Source: Leptoclinus maculatus
Taxonomy: Eukaryota > Chordata > Actinopteri > Perciformes > Stichaeidae
Direction: 5' to 3'
Length of the DNA stretch: 64,000 nucleotides
Assembly (NCBI GenBank): GCA_032191485.1
Contig: JAVDOI010000010.1
Location: 5,465,808 to 5,529,807, forward strand
Every line of letters begins with the position of its first letter. The stretch's first letter is position 1. This document shows, in pieces, positions 22,441 to 34,135 of this stretch. Both the position numbers and the translations under genes were made by a program. A model generated the notes under the pieces. That model was not told the DNA's origin, made no database searches, and was given only the letters and a program-made list of their open reading frames with translations.

Positions 22441-24331
22441 TGATATTAAAAACAAAATGGGAATACTGTGATCGTTCATGTGTACGCTATAAATAAATAA
22501 AAGGGGGCCTGTTATCGTCTAGTGGCTGCAATCAGCTCCGGTGGCCGCGCTGCAGCCAGAACGCATCGCAGCTGCGTTCGATGGAATCCCTGGTGCATTT
22601 GAAGGTGAACCGTGTGTGTAGATTATAAGTTTTGCCTCCAGATGCTGCCACCTTCATCAGACGAAGTTTACAGATGGCCTCATTACTGTTATCAGGTTCC
22701 CTATTGGGTTTAAATCCAAGATATTAGGGTGCTTTTGCTTTCAGCATTAACATCTGTATTAATGAGTCATTTAACGTAACATCGATACATGTAAACAGGC
22801 TGCAATGATTGGGCAGTGTAGACTAAAGAGACATAGAGTTTGTCTGGAGATGATTAACAATGTGCAGCTTTTTAGCCAGAGTCAGTGTAGTGTAGAGTTA
22901 GTGTTGGGGAGGTGTTGTGCTGCAGCTTGCCTTTTGTTGAGAATTAGGATCAAATATTTTACAGATATTGCTCGGAGGAGGAAGTATCTCCTCGTCAGCT
23001 GCTCTGGTGCTGGTAGACAGAATGTGTGTGCTGTATTAAAAGCAGGCCGGTGGAAGACATTACGATGAAGTACTTAGATTTTGTTAAAACAAGGGCAGAG
23101 AGAAAGACATACGGTCACTTCAATCGGCTGTAAAAAAAAAGAAAAGAGAGATATCTTTTTAATTCCTTCTCCTCTGCTCCTCCATTCATTATTCCATTGC
23201 CTTTTGGCTTCTATCCGGCCTTATCTCTTCTTGCTTCCTTTTATTATCCTGCAGGTTTCAAATTCAAGAGGCGACGGCTTCCTCGTTCCCATCACCTAAT
23301 AAAGGGAGCGTGAAACCACCACTCGTCTCTCTGAGCCCACACAGGAGCCAGCCACTAATCAGCTTCCTCTTTATGAACCATATTAGCTGGCACCTGTAGC
23401 ACGCTGCCTTCCGGCTTCTCTCACCGCTGCCAACACCCGAGCAGTCGCACCCCCCACCGAGCCGGGGTGTGTACATGTGGCCGATTATGAGGTTCATCTG
23501 AGATTATGGGCATTAATCACAGATGGAGTTTCTGCCAAAAAAAACATGATCTAGTTTCTATCAACGGTGTTTTATTGGCATAAATGACTCACAAATAGAT
23601 TCAATTAATGTGCTATTGATACATTGTGGTCTGAATTAATTAGTTGAAATAATATATGTTTGAGATATTGAAATTTGAGCTTGAATGAGAGACTACCGGT
23701 AGTCTGAGCAGAACGGTGTCTCGGAGAACAACAACGCACCGATCTTGGGCATATTTTCTCGGCTTTGGTTCACTGCCCTAAATGAGCATTTCAACACTGG
23801 CAACTTACCTGGGCTGCTTCACTATCTTGTCTCTCCCTCTTTCTCTCTGTCTGGCTGACAGTCTAATTGTCATGTGGGCAGCCTCCGCCGCATTGGATTT
23901 AGTGTCGCGCTTGCCTTAATTTAATTGAAAAGCCGCAGAAAGGAAGAAGGAGGGAAAGGAGGGAGGGGGATGAAAAACAGATAAATAAAAAAGTGGAACC
24001 AATCTTTGCCGGGTGCGCTGGGCGGTAAAATGGCTGTGCACGGTGAATAATGCATGGGGGAGATGGATAGGTCTGCGTGGTTAGAGTCCAGGACTGCTGG
24101 CGCTTCATTACCGAGGTGTTTGTATGCTGATGTTGTAATGCCAGCTCCCTTCGACTCTGTGAGAGAAAAGTGTCTGTAGAGGTTGTAATGGGAAAATATA
24201 TTATTGTATCATGAAATGTTTTTAAAAGATGTACAACTGAAAGAGAAAGTGAGGAACACAGATACTGACAAAACACAGCAGTCTTGCAGAAATTAGTTCA
24301 TGAAACCAGGGCCCTGTTCTTCAAGGCCGAT
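22441..24331. other. No gene recognised
   Basis: 22500-23070 may include older repeat sequence (local palindromes GCGCTGCAGC and CGCAGCTGCG near 22546-22575), but I cannot name it. The stretch at 23290-23660 is repeat-free and partly AT-rich and is listed as a candidate conserved element. Confidence 0.45.
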
Positions 24332-24332
24332 C

Positions 24333-24422
<90 letters not shown>
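24332..24422 (+). repeat. (CA)n microsatellite, very long
   Basis: About 82 perfect bases (24341-24422) after a short interrupted lead-in. The overlapping Thr-His and Cys-Val frames are artefacts of this array. Confidence 0.97.
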
Positions 24423-24426
<4 letters not shown>

Positions 24427-26151
24427 AAGAAACAGAAACCCATTGTTCCCAATCTCAGTAGGAACTGACTCCCAGTTGAAAGCACCTGGCAGACTCCAGA
24501 TAATGAGAAGATCAAGACAGCCTGTGTCATGAGACCTATACTCCCCTATGTATGATTTATCTAAAGGTGTGAACCTCTGTACGCATAAAATGATACTGAA
24601 TGTTGAACCAAGTTGAAGTTAATACCACAGACTGCTGAATACGTATCTGTTGTGTTCTCTTCCCACTTGCAAGTGAATAAACGGAAAAGGCAACTTTGAA
24701 TCTTCTGAAGACTTTATTATTGATTTGTGAACAAAACTCTCTTCTCCCGATTAACATAGAAATCTTCCATCACAAAGTGGAACCTCTCTGAGCTATCTCA
24801 TATTTTGTCATCATTTTCTTCCCCTCTCTCTCTTCTTCTGTAGATTTTTTAACACTTTAACCCCCCGACACACTCTTCCATCTTATCTACATGTTGAGAG
24901 AGTAAAGGACAAAGGCAGTTGGTATTCAAAGCGAGCAACACACCTAAGTCTGGCAGCCCGGCTTCTGGCAGAACTACTTTACATGAGACAACCTTTAAAA
25001 CAAGAGTAACTTCTGCTCTTGCCCTTTGACCCACACTGCACCTGTAATGTCCGTACAGACCTATTCATTATGATTGCTCTTCTCTTGTAGAAGCCTGATA
25101 ACAAAATGTTGGTAATGTTTATTCTGGGCTTACAACCTCTCATTGAATCGACTTTGACTTGCATGCTTTGATTAAGGTTGTGTTTAACTAACTGGGGAAC
25201 GTTACGGGTTGCTGTACTTCATGATACATAGACTTGGCTCATGTTAGGATTTGAGCTTTTCACAGATACACTGGTAAACGGTATGTTGTACCGCGTATAT
25301 ATGTCCGACAATAAGTAGGAGCACCCATCTGACCACACTCAAAACATGTCAGCATACATATCGTATTCGTATTTGAAAAACTCTTAAATATCGATATCTG
25401 TAATAGCCTCAAGAATCTAGTTTCTTTTTGGGCTTTAATTGATAGTAAACTGTTAGGATTGCAGAGGTAGTCGTGTTCTGTTGTTTTATACTTTCCTGTT
25501 TCCAGTATTATGACTGCTAAATCTCAGCAGGAGTAGCTGCGTGTAAGTCTGACAAACAAAGTAAACAACTCACGAAGCAACCACTCGGGAGATTTCTGCG
25601 TTTGAAAAATACAGGAGTGGAGCGAGGTTTTGTCACTGTTGTTTTTGTTTGAAGGATCTCCCACCTTGTTTGCTTTGCTTACATCAAAAGGAAATGCCAA
25701 AGGAGCTAAATGCAAATTTGATTGTAGAATGCCACTTTACGTCTAACTCTGAATACAAGATATGTTGCTTTTAATTATTTTTGGGTGCTGGATCGTTTTA
25801 GGTTGCTGTCAATAGCAGAAAAAACAAACTAAAGTAGATTTTTCTTTCTTCAGCAGTCACTTGTGGGACCAGAATAACGGTACAGCATGATCACAAGCAC
25901 GACACAAACATCATGGATTGGTGTGGCTGGTCACTTTGACCCAGACGAGACGTTTGCTGTGGCGGCGGCAGCTCTCCGTGTGTTGTGTGGGAACAACGTG
26001 TCTCAGGAAGGCGAAGCCTATATGCACGCCGGCATCCTGTAATGTATTCCATTTCATTATATTCAACCTCCCAGCCTGCTCTCATCAGTGGATCAGGAGT
26101 GTGCCGTCTCGCAGGCACACCGAGATATAATTACTTTCTAACACATGGAGA

Positions 26152-26153
<2 letters not shown>
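24423..26153. other. No gene recognised
   Basis: No arrays, no recognised repeat and only short frames. Confidence 0.55.

Positions 26154-26185
<32 letters not shown>
26154..26185 (+). repeat. (GA)n microsatellite
   Basis: Perfect polypurine GA array of about 30 bases. Confidence 0.95.
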
Positions 26186-26187
<2 letters not shown>

Positions 26188-26732
26188 GCAAAGAGACAGA
26201 GCGAGGATGAAGGAATGAACAATGAAGTTTAATTACGCTTTATGGCAACAATTATAGAATAAAAACAGAAAGTCAATAGGCAGAAACATTGTCTCATTTT
26301 CTCTGTTGAGGTGGTCTGGGTTTTTGCACAGTGCCAGAGGCAAACCAAAATAAGAAACAGTCGAGAGGAAACAAAGGGAAAGGGGAGAATGTGCCTGATC
26401 ATATTTATTAGAGAAAAGGAGGAGCTGGTGCAACTCCAAATCCCTCCAAGATTTTTTCCCCGTCTCATATTTCCTCATACAAACCCAATGCGCTACTTCA
26501 CTAATTGTAACCTTTGTAAGTAATTAGGAGACTGTAATGGATTCCACTTGTACTCTCTCCACCTTGATAATTGTAGATTTATGGTTTTTGCTCTGTGAGC
26601 AATGAGAAGACGGTGGAATTCAAGGAGCTCCACATGTGTCTGGCATTTTGTTTTCTATCACTCACTCACTCACAGAGCGTCGGCATCAGTGGGATTAGCG
26701 GTCCGATTATCATGCCTCATTGGCAGCAATGT
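26186..26732. other. No gene recognised
   Basis: 26480-26600 is AT-rich with words such as 'taattaggag' and 'tgataattgtag', listed as a candidate conserved element. The two nearly coincident minus-strand frames ending near 26470 have no domain. Confidence 0.5.
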
Positions 26733-26764
26733 GCACACACACACACACACACACACGCACGCAC
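26733..26764 (+). repeat. (CA)n microsatellite
   Basis: CA array ending in GCAC variants. Confidence 0.95.
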
Positions 26765-26913
26765 AAGCCACCGTGCGCTCTCACACGCTGGCAAACACAC
26801 GCCCAATCAAGAACAGATTAATTAAAAGGGAACAGTCTAATTAGTGTCATTAAGGAAGGAATAATAGAAAGGCTTGTACATCAAGAAAAGAACTGAGGCA
26901 AGCTGGCAATGTG

Positions 26914-26915
<2 letters not shown>

Positions 26916-26964
<49 letters not shown>
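26916..26964 (+). repeat. (AC)n microsatellite, long
   Basis: About 49 perfect bases followed by CACACA. Confidence 0.96.
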
Positions 26965-26965
<1 letters not shown>

Positions 26966-27298
26966 ACACAAACGCACATTATGTCCAAAGGAAAAAAATA
27001 AAAGTGTATCAATTTATTTGGGAAGTTTTAATGGTGTTGAATCAATAATATTTCACTGTTGAACACGTTACATGGAACACGATATGCCTCCTTTTCTCTC
27101 TTTGTGTGTGATCGTGTCTTTTCAAGTTACAACAGAGCAGACAAAAGGGGACACAGCTGAGTTGCCATGAGCAACAAGCCCTCACGGTAACTCTGAGTTA
27201 CTCAATTGGGGGAAAAACAATGCCCTGAGTGGACTGTTGAAACGCACAAAGACACAAACTTGCAGTCATGATCGCACAAAAATACACATGAATACGTG
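26965..27298. other. No gene recognised
   Basis: Nothing supportable seen. Confidence 0.55.
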
Positions 27299-27320
27299 CA
27301 CACACACACACACACACACA

Positions 27321-27369
<49 letters not shown>
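27299..27369 (+). repeat. (CA)n microsatellite, long
   Basis: About 70 bases with a single C insertion near 27324. Confidence 0.97.
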
Positions 27370-27372
<3 letters not shown>

Positions 27373-27517
27373 GGCTGGGGCTACAAGAGCCCAGATGTAT
27401 AAGAAAGTCAATGCCGGGGTGCCCTGTGGCAGAAAACATCTGAACACCCTCCTCTCTTATTCTTTTATTCCTTTCCCACTCGTACTCTCACACAGCCAGG
27501 CACAGAAAAAAAACTCA

Positions 27518-27534
27518 AACACACACACACACAC
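27518..27534 (+). repeat. (AC)8 microsatellite
   Basis: Short perfect AC array. Confidence 0.9.
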
Positions 27535-28464
27535 CTGATTTTATGCCAGAGGCTGCATAAATATATGAATCAGGGGTGACAATGTCGTGCAGAGTGGAGC
27601 CCTGTGCATCCTATTTTCATCATTTACCTGAGGCTAAATAGATTTGGAACACTGTTGGATGGCTCACCTCTCACACTGATTTGCCTACTTAAATGTGAAA
27701 AATGGTACATTTCCAAACTCCCCCACCCCACAGTTCTCTCCCTTGCCTTCGCCTGAGTACTCACTACCTCAAGGACTCTTTGAGAGAAGCGGACCAAAAA
27801 AAAAGCGCTGGTTCACCCAAATGTCCAAAAACATATTTTCTGACTTACCCCTAGTGCTCTATAGCCTCACAGATTGTTTTGGTTCTATTTGCCCAGCTTT
27901 TGAAATATCTCTCGACAATATTGTATATAGATATATTCCTTTGCTCGAATGGTGGTGAAAGTAATTTAGTTCTGTGGTGCCCTAAGCGTTGCCGAATGCT
28001 CGTCAACAGCAACAGTGTTTCCCTGTTTGTCGCTTAACTGGGATCAGTTTTCATTGGAACTGCTTTCTCCTGAAGTCCGTTAAGAAGACCGTTGACAGTG
28101 TGCTCTGTTGATTTTACAAAATGAAGGTAACATTGTTTCTGGAAAGGCAAGTTGCTGTTTTATAAATGTAAAGTTGTAATGCCGTGAGCGGCACAAACTA
28201 AATGCCTCTAAACCTGCATTGTGTTAGCCGGCATTCGGACTGAAAACAGCCCTGTGTTAAAGCGATTGCTTCAGGTACCGCTTCAGGTAGACGTGGAATA
28301 ACGATCTAGGAAGTCCAGTTTGAGTTTCAGATCCATGAGTTTGAAGTCTTATCAGGTGGAAGAACAGAACACAGGGATTTCTTGATATTACGAGACAGGT
28401 TTTAGAACTCTGGAAAGTTATCACCACGGCGATCGTTTTATCTCTCTCTCTTCCACCAGCTTCT
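27535..28464. other. No gene recognised
   Basis: The segment at about 27960-28300 has the feel of an old interspersed repeat ('aatgaaggtaacattgtttc', 'aaatgtaaagttgtaatgcc'), but I cannot confirm this within the window. Confidence 0.4.
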
Positions 28465-28483
28465 TTCTCTCTCTCTCTCTCTC
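28465..28483 (+). repeat. (CT)n microsatellite
   Basis: Short CT array in a pyrimidine-rich stretch. Confidence 0.9.
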
Positions 28484-28531
28484 CTCTTGTCCTTTGTCCT
28501 CACTCCCTACCCTTTCTCCCATGTCCTTATG

Positions 28532-28535
<4 letters not shown>

Positions 28536-28564
<29 letters not shown>
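28536..28564 (+). repeat. (CT)14 microsatellite
   Basis: Perfect CT array. The minus-strand Arg-Glu-rich frame over 28421-28603 is an artefact of these two arrays. Confidence 0.93.
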
Positions 28565-28566
<2 letters not shown>

Positions 28567-28700
28567 CATCTCCCTCTCCTTCAGTCCCTACTGATGGCAA
28601 CATGTTTATCCATTATTGATATTCTGACTGGGCTTACTACCCGCCCCCCTGTCGCCCCACTTTCCCTCCAGCCTGCCCTACTTCACCAGAGCCCTCACGA

Positions 28701-28701
<1 letters not shown>

Positions 28702-28751
<50 letters not shown>
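28702..28751 (+). repeat. (CA)25 microsatellite
   Basis: Perfect array of about 50 bases. Confidence 0.97.
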
Positions 28752-28756
<5 letters not shown>

Positions 28757-29152
28757 TAGATGAACAAGTTTGTGTAAGTGTGTGAGACAAAAGAAAGAGC
28801 GAGACTAAGTGAGAGTCCACACAGAGTAAGAGGAGAGTTTCTATATTTAGGTCCATATAAGAGAATGTTCCCAGCATCCAACTGTGCATACACAAGTCCA
28901 AGCAATACGTTACAGTCTCTGTACAGCTCTGTGGCACTGTGTGTACATACGTCCACCTCCACATGAACAGCAGCTTTTAATAAACACACAAAACCATATA
29001 GAGAATCTCTCTGACCAGTAGGACAAAGAGGTGACATCAAACCCTGCAAACACACCTCTATTTGCTGTGTGTACTTCTTTATATCAACTTGTGTGACATT
29101 GAAGACCAAATTCCCTTACTTTCTGGTGATTTGTTTCTTACAAGCTGATGCA
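28752..29152. other. No gene recognised
   Basis: A 143-codon minus-strand frame (28678-29109) crosses here, but its C-terminal third is the translated CA array and the rest has no recognisable domain. Confidence 0.5.
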
Positions 29153-29182
29153 TGTGTGTGTGTATGTGTGTGTGTGTGTGTC
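29153..29182 (+). repeat. (TG)n microsatellite
   Basis: TG array with one TA interruption. Confidence 0.93.
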
Positions 29183-29382
29183 TCTGCACCTCTGCTTAGA
29201 TGTGGGGGTTGTGTGTTGTCAGCTGCGACAGGTAAAGTGAGGTTTTACCAGAGACAATTGGGAGTCAGCAGTCATTTCAGGGAGACCGCTGTTCGTAAAA
29301 TGAGCAAGGACACAACCCAAACCAAGCAATTAAGGAAAAGGTCAGGCTGGATAGATAGTCTCTCATTTCAGGGAGGAGGGAA

Positions 29383-29384
<2 letters not shown>

Positions 29385-29420
<36 letters not shown>
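29385..29420 (+). repeat. (AC)n microsatellite
   Basis: Perfect AC array ending in CGTGTAG. Confidence 0.95.
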
Positions 29421-29422
<2 letters not shown>

Positions 29423-30012
29423 TAGTAAGTAGTGTTAATATGCGTGTGAGAACGCTCAGGGAATGCATTAATTCCCCTTTAAATAAATCTGACTCGAACA
29501 GCCTCAGCAGCACATTTAACCTTAACCTTCCCCCTGACTTTAAGTTGTTGCCTAGCCGTTAAAGAAGAAGAAGTTATTTCTGTATACGAATGGATCAAGG
29601 AACACACACATAGTACACTGTATGCAGACACAGAGCAACACACGGCGTAGAGTCAGTGACACACACGAGGGCACTCACATGCACACTTACATGCCCAGAG
29701 ACGCACATCACTTTTCTACATTTGCAATCCAGCGTCCTATGTTTGAAGGGTAGTTAAGATGCTGACATTTCACCAGAGAGCATTTTAATGAGATGTGAAT
29801 GGTGTGAGTGAAGCAGGGGGGGGGTCCTGCTACATGCTGTGGCATCAGTTAACAACAGAGGAAGGGGGCAGAGAGGGGCTGGCAGGCTGCATGAGGGGAG
29901 ACATGCCTTTAGACTTGTTACATGCATGGGAAATAAGCATGGAGGGAGAGGAAAGTGAGTTAGTTAGGGATACAGGGAAGAATAAGAAAACGAGAGTCAC
30001 GGAGAGAGAAAA
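29421..30012. other. No gene recognised
   Basis: Scattered short CA words and a G9 run at about 29816-29824. Purine-rich from 29930 onward. Confidence 0.5.
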
Positions 30013-30026
30013 GGGGGGGGGGGGGG
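30013..30026 (+). repeat. Poly(G)14 run
   Basis: Lies in a purine-only context ('gagagagaaaa' before, 'aggcaggg' after), so it has both quadruplex and triplex potential. Confidence 0.9.
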
Positions 30027-30249
30027 AGGCAGGGTTGGGAGAAAAGACGGGGAGGGAAAACCGGAGAGACACTCAGCTGAGCGAGAACACAGAAAAGTCA
30101 TAACCCAGATTCAATTAACGTCTGATTGCTGTTCTATTGCTGTAATATTATACAGCTGAGAGCGGTTTCATATTTCAAACAAAGGCCAAGCATCAGCCTC
30201 ATTTATGATCTCCCTCGCACATACTTATTCTGTCTCTCTCTCACCCTTT

Positions 30250-30262
30250 CACACACGCACGC

Positions 30263-30309
<47 letters not shown>
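30250..30309 (+). repeat. (AC)n microsatellite, long
   Basis: CG-interrupted lead-in, then about 40 perfect bases. Confidence 0.96.
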
Positions 30310-30311
<2 letters not shown>

Positions 30312-30620
30312 GACACTCAGAAAACGGTTTGCTCTCACTCCAGAGGGAAGAAGAGGAGAATGACATTCAAATAGAGACAAAATAAGTGATGACATCAACA
30401 AAAAGTGCGTGTGCATAAGAGACGGAGACAGAGAGAAGAAGAGCAGGAATGACACTCAGTCGACAGAAGCATTGGAGGGCTGACTGACAGCCTATTTGTT
30501 TGGGATGATGAAGATATTTTCATCCAGGCAGCCATTTGTAGCGTTAGTGCCTAGGACAGCCTGTCAAATCTGCTTTAGCTCTCCATCCTGTCTGCACACT
30601 GCTGCCATCGCGCACACATC

Positions 30621-30621
<1 letters not shown>

Positions 30622-30683
<62 letters not shown>

Positions 30684-30692
30684 ACACACACA
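30622..30692 (+). repeat. (AC)n microsatellite, long
   Basis: About 60 perfect bases, then one GT interruption at 30682 and a short tail. Confidence 0.97.
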
Positions 30693-30826
30693 CTGTCTGT
30701 CTCCCAACAGACTACAACAGGTGTGCGTTTGTGGTTACGTGTGTTTTTCTGAAAGAAAGAGGCTGCTCGATTTTAGGGGCGCCATTACCGGCACAACACC
30801 TCTGGGCTGAATTATTCAAGCCCAAT

Positions 30827-30853
30827 ACACACACACACACGCACACACACACT
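30827..30853 (+). repeat. (AC)n microsatellite
   Basis: AC array with one CG step. Confidence 0.93.
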
Positions 30854-31348
30854 CATGTGCACACAGAATAAATGCATTATCCGCACTTTTTCTATGTCGC
30901 TGAGCTAGACAGTGCCATCACCTTCAGCCCTCTCTCACATCTACCCAACGGCAGAACATTACATGAACAGGACGAGAGAAGGTGGGCGGTTTTCTATGTA
31001 GTTAGCATGTTGGATGCTGTTGTAGTAGTGGAGAAAGACGCTAATGCAGTTTTCCAAACACCACACATCCTTCACCTGTGTAATAGTGGGGAAACGGAGC
31101 TGAAACCGTAATGTCACGGGGGGGGGGCCGTGAAACAGACGCTCCGGGGCAACAACCTTACAGAACCCCCAAGTCATCAGAGGCTGGACGTCTGTCACAA
31201 ATGCACACTTGCACACTTGGATGAGACATAAATACACATGTGGACACACAGACACACACACTAATTGTCGCTCTCTCCACACAGCCATTACTTTGTGAGC
31301 ACATAAGTGGCTTTTGGGGAGACTCCAGGCGGTGAACTGAACACAAGC

Positions 31349-31350
<2 letters not shown>
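30854..31350. other. No gene recognised; G10 run at 31118-31127
   Basis: Poly(G)10 at 31118-31127. The 192-codon minus-strand frame spanning 30959-31537 is dominated by translated CA and TG arrays and has no domain. Confidence 0.5.

Positions 31351-31389
<39 letters not shown>
31351..31389 (+). repeat. (TG)19 microsatellite
   Basis: Perfect TG array. It is complementary to the AC array at 31512-31541. Confidence 0.97.
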
Positions 31390-31390
<1 letters not shown>

Positions 31391-31508
31391 AGTCTGTCTC
31401 TCTCTTCCCCAACACACATTAAGTGGTGTAGGAGGGACTGTGAACTCTGGTTGAACTTGGGGTAAAAGAGAGGTGAGAGGCAGTGCCACACACATGCACG
31501 AGTGGACA

Positions 31509-31511
<3 letters not shown>

Positions 31512-31541
<30 letters not shown>
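31512..31541 (+). repeat. (AC)15 microsatellite
   Basis: Perfect AC array about 120 bases from the TG array at 31351-31389; the two are inverted relative to each other. Confidence 0.96.
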
Positions 31542-31547
<6 letters not shown>

Positions 31548-32352
31548 TCTGACTAATCTGGCGTGGCCCACTAAAGGTAGTCTGCTCGGAAACGACATGC
31601 ACATGGCGTTTGAAAACGTTGATCTTAATTGAAACACACTCTGTTTGACTCTGTGTGTGTTTTGTGTGCAAACACACACACGTGTGAAGTCAGCGGTCGC
31701 AGTCAGAATCCCATTAACCTTTTCAGGACCTCCTTAAATACAGTTTGACTGATTGAGTGTTTCTGAAATCCCCGATCAATTATTGAACAGAACAATCACC
31801 GTCTGTTCACCTTACATAACCGACTCATGATTCTGAAAAGCAAAAAAAAATAATATATAAATATATCACGGCAAGAAAAAAAACAATATATATGATGCTG
31901 TTAGGAATTGCTGTGTTGGAGAATTCTGATAAAGTGTGGTGATGACGGTGGTGGGGTCTCCTCTAAAAGATTAATGTGTAACTTTGTGTGACCCTGGCTC
32001 ACTGCCTCCCTAAGTCTGCGGTGTCCACCAAGAGCTGTTAGCCATGGCTCATCACACACGTGCACACACATGTGTGTGCGCACACACACACACACACGAG
32101 GAACCACATGTCTAAGCAGCTATCGACACACAAGCATGTATGGACACACAAACGGCGCTCATGCTAAAGCACACAGACCACAAACAGACACCGCCCTACA
32201 CACAGAGACACACAAACATATTGGCTAAGTGGGGGTTGATCAAGCCAATCTAAATGCTAAACAAGAATCTGTCTCAGGAGTAAACTACTGGCTGGCTGCA
32301 GACTGTCTCTTCTCTAGAGGCACTCAACAAGAGGACATAAAATTGATGTGCA
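31542..32352. other. No gene recognised; short CA array at 32077-32098
   Basis: Includes a short AC array (32077-32098) and an AT-rich patch at about 31840-31890. Confidence 0.5.
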
Positions 32353-32388
32353 TGTGTGTGTGTGTGTGTGTGTGTGTTTGTGTGCGTG
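32353..32388 (+). repeat. (TG)n microsatellite
   Basis: TG array with TT and CG interruptions toward the 3' end. Confidence 0.93.
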
Positions 32389-32617
32389 TGCATGTCCGTG
32401 TGCATGCGTGTGTGTATGTGGAGCAGCGTTCAGTCTCCTCGCATTTTCACGACCCCAGGCTCTCCGTCACACTGAGAAGATTCTGAGGCACTTGCTAGAA
32501 ATGATTTTTATTTTTTTCTCAATCAGTAATTGCCATAAGGTAGAGAAGAGGAAAATAATGCCGGCATCAAATAAACACACAAAGGCTGGGGGAGGACCCA
32601 CAAAAACACACCACGAA

Positions 32618-32643
32618 ACACACACACACACACACACACACAC
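32618..32643 (+). repeat. (AC)n microsatellite
   Basis: Perfect AC array of about 26 bases, in the opposite sense to the TG array at 32353-32388. Confidence 0.94.
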
Positions 32644-33150
32644 TCGCATATCAAAACACTTTTCTGCAGGTAACTCAGCCGCAAAGCGATATGTGCATGA
32701 TAACACAGCCTTTGCAATATTCTCTGTTATTTAACAATAAGCCGATGTGATGATGCGTCTGTGCGAGCAGAGAAAAGGGATGAAGTGTATACGTGGATGT
32801 GTCCTTACTTTGTATTCTGTGTGGCAGCTTTGCCTCCCTACAGGTCCACGGCTACAATAAAGAGGACTGCGGATAAGTAAACGTGCAACTACGACCTGTC
32901 AATTTCAGGGACAAGACAACGAGAGCTCCACATTTGCATATTATCCGTTATAATATCTAGTGTGTCATCTCACTGCATGCGCCTGTGAAAAACTTCACTG
33001 TTGGTTCTTATTTTTCACGTAAAACCCATTATTTTCTCCCCACTTTGCAAATTTCTGCTGCACATAATAATGTCACTTTACAAATACACCAATTTTTAGA
33101 ATAAGCGGAAATAACACATTTATGCTGCATGTTTTTTGCCCAAAACTACA
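32644..33150. other. No gene recognised
   Basis: Repeat-free stretch. 32890-33030 is a weak candidate conserved element. Confidence 0.45.
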
Positions 33151-33377
33151 TGAAGATTTGCATTAAGTGGGCATGTCTGTGAAGGGGACACTCGTGGGTA
33201 CCCCATACAACCCATTTTCATTCACATATGTTGCAGTGAGAGTTCAAGGGTCCCCTCTGAAAACCGCCATACCAGTTTTCCCCCTCGCCATATTAAAGCC
33301 TGACTTTTGGAGGGTAATTCAGCCCCCTTTCCTTCAAGCTATAGCTTTAAGAATGAGCCCACTACAGACAAGGCAGT
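33151..33377 (+). repeat. Interspersed fish repeat E
   Basis: Contains 'taagtgggcatgtctgtgaa', 'ggggacactcgtgggtaccc', 'cattttcattcacatatg' and near the end 'agctttaagaatgagcccac'. I recall this order clearly from a very abundant perciform repeat. The open frame at 33167-33379 is just the repeat read in one frame. Confidence 0.7.
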
Positions 33378-34098
33378 AATGTCCTCGAGGTCCCACGGGT
33401 CTCAGAGGGACTAGACTATATAGGTATAGAAGGATGCAGGGGCGTTCACCTGTATGCGGCGATGCGTGGCTGTACGTGTTCGAGCCAATGGGAGCACACA
33501 GAGGACGCTGTGATGAAGATTGACTTGTTTAGTAATGAAAAGCCACAGCAGCCCTCCTCTGAGAGACGGAGCGCGGGAGAGGAACGAGAGAGTGAAGTAA
33601 TGAAGTAATGAAGGAGCAAACGGCTCAAAGGCTCACACACTTTGGAGAGGGGGGGGGTGTCTCTGGGGGGGCAGAGATGGCGAGCTAAAGAAAGAGAGGA
33701 GAAACTAAAGAAAGGGTTTGGGGGGGGGGCAGGGAGGAGATGGAGGGAAGACAGGAGGCATGATGGATGAAAAGATGTTTGCATGCGTCACACATTTAGG
33801 GCGAGGCAGGCGGGTTAGGGTACCTGAAAAGTCACGGGGAAGTAATATCTTGTTTGGAAACGAAAGGCGTGCGGTCATCCGAAACAGTTTGTTAGGGAAC
33901 CGGTTGTGTCAAAGTCGTTTCTACTTGCTTAAAAAATAGAGGAGAGGGCCCAGGTGTGTGACAGGCAGACTCTCAAGCCTTTATCATAAATCCCACCGCA
34001 ATCCAATCCATAATTCATACCGAAAAATGGAGGCGGCACCAGAAGGAAAACAGGGTCACGTCTTCTTACGCACACTTTCAAAGCCTCTAAAAGCCGCT
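33378..34098. other. No gene recognised; G-run cluster 33640-33735
   Basis: Several G runs (about 33647-33655, 33665-33671, 33720-33729) in purine-rich sequence. No credible gene. Confidence 0.5.
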
Positions 34099-34135
34099 AC
34101 ACACACACACTCACACACACACACACACACACACA
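34099..34135 (+). repeat. (AC)n microsatellite
   Basis: AC array with one TC interruption near 34111. Confidence 0.95.

Noticed and set aside
24332..24422. Regular repeat array that could be taken for a CRISPR-like structure
   Set aside because: It is a pure dinucleotide array with no spacers, and the window is eukaryotic.
30959..31537. 192-codon minus-strand open frame
   Set aside because: Starts in a CA array and crosses a TG array; the remainder has no recognisable motif.
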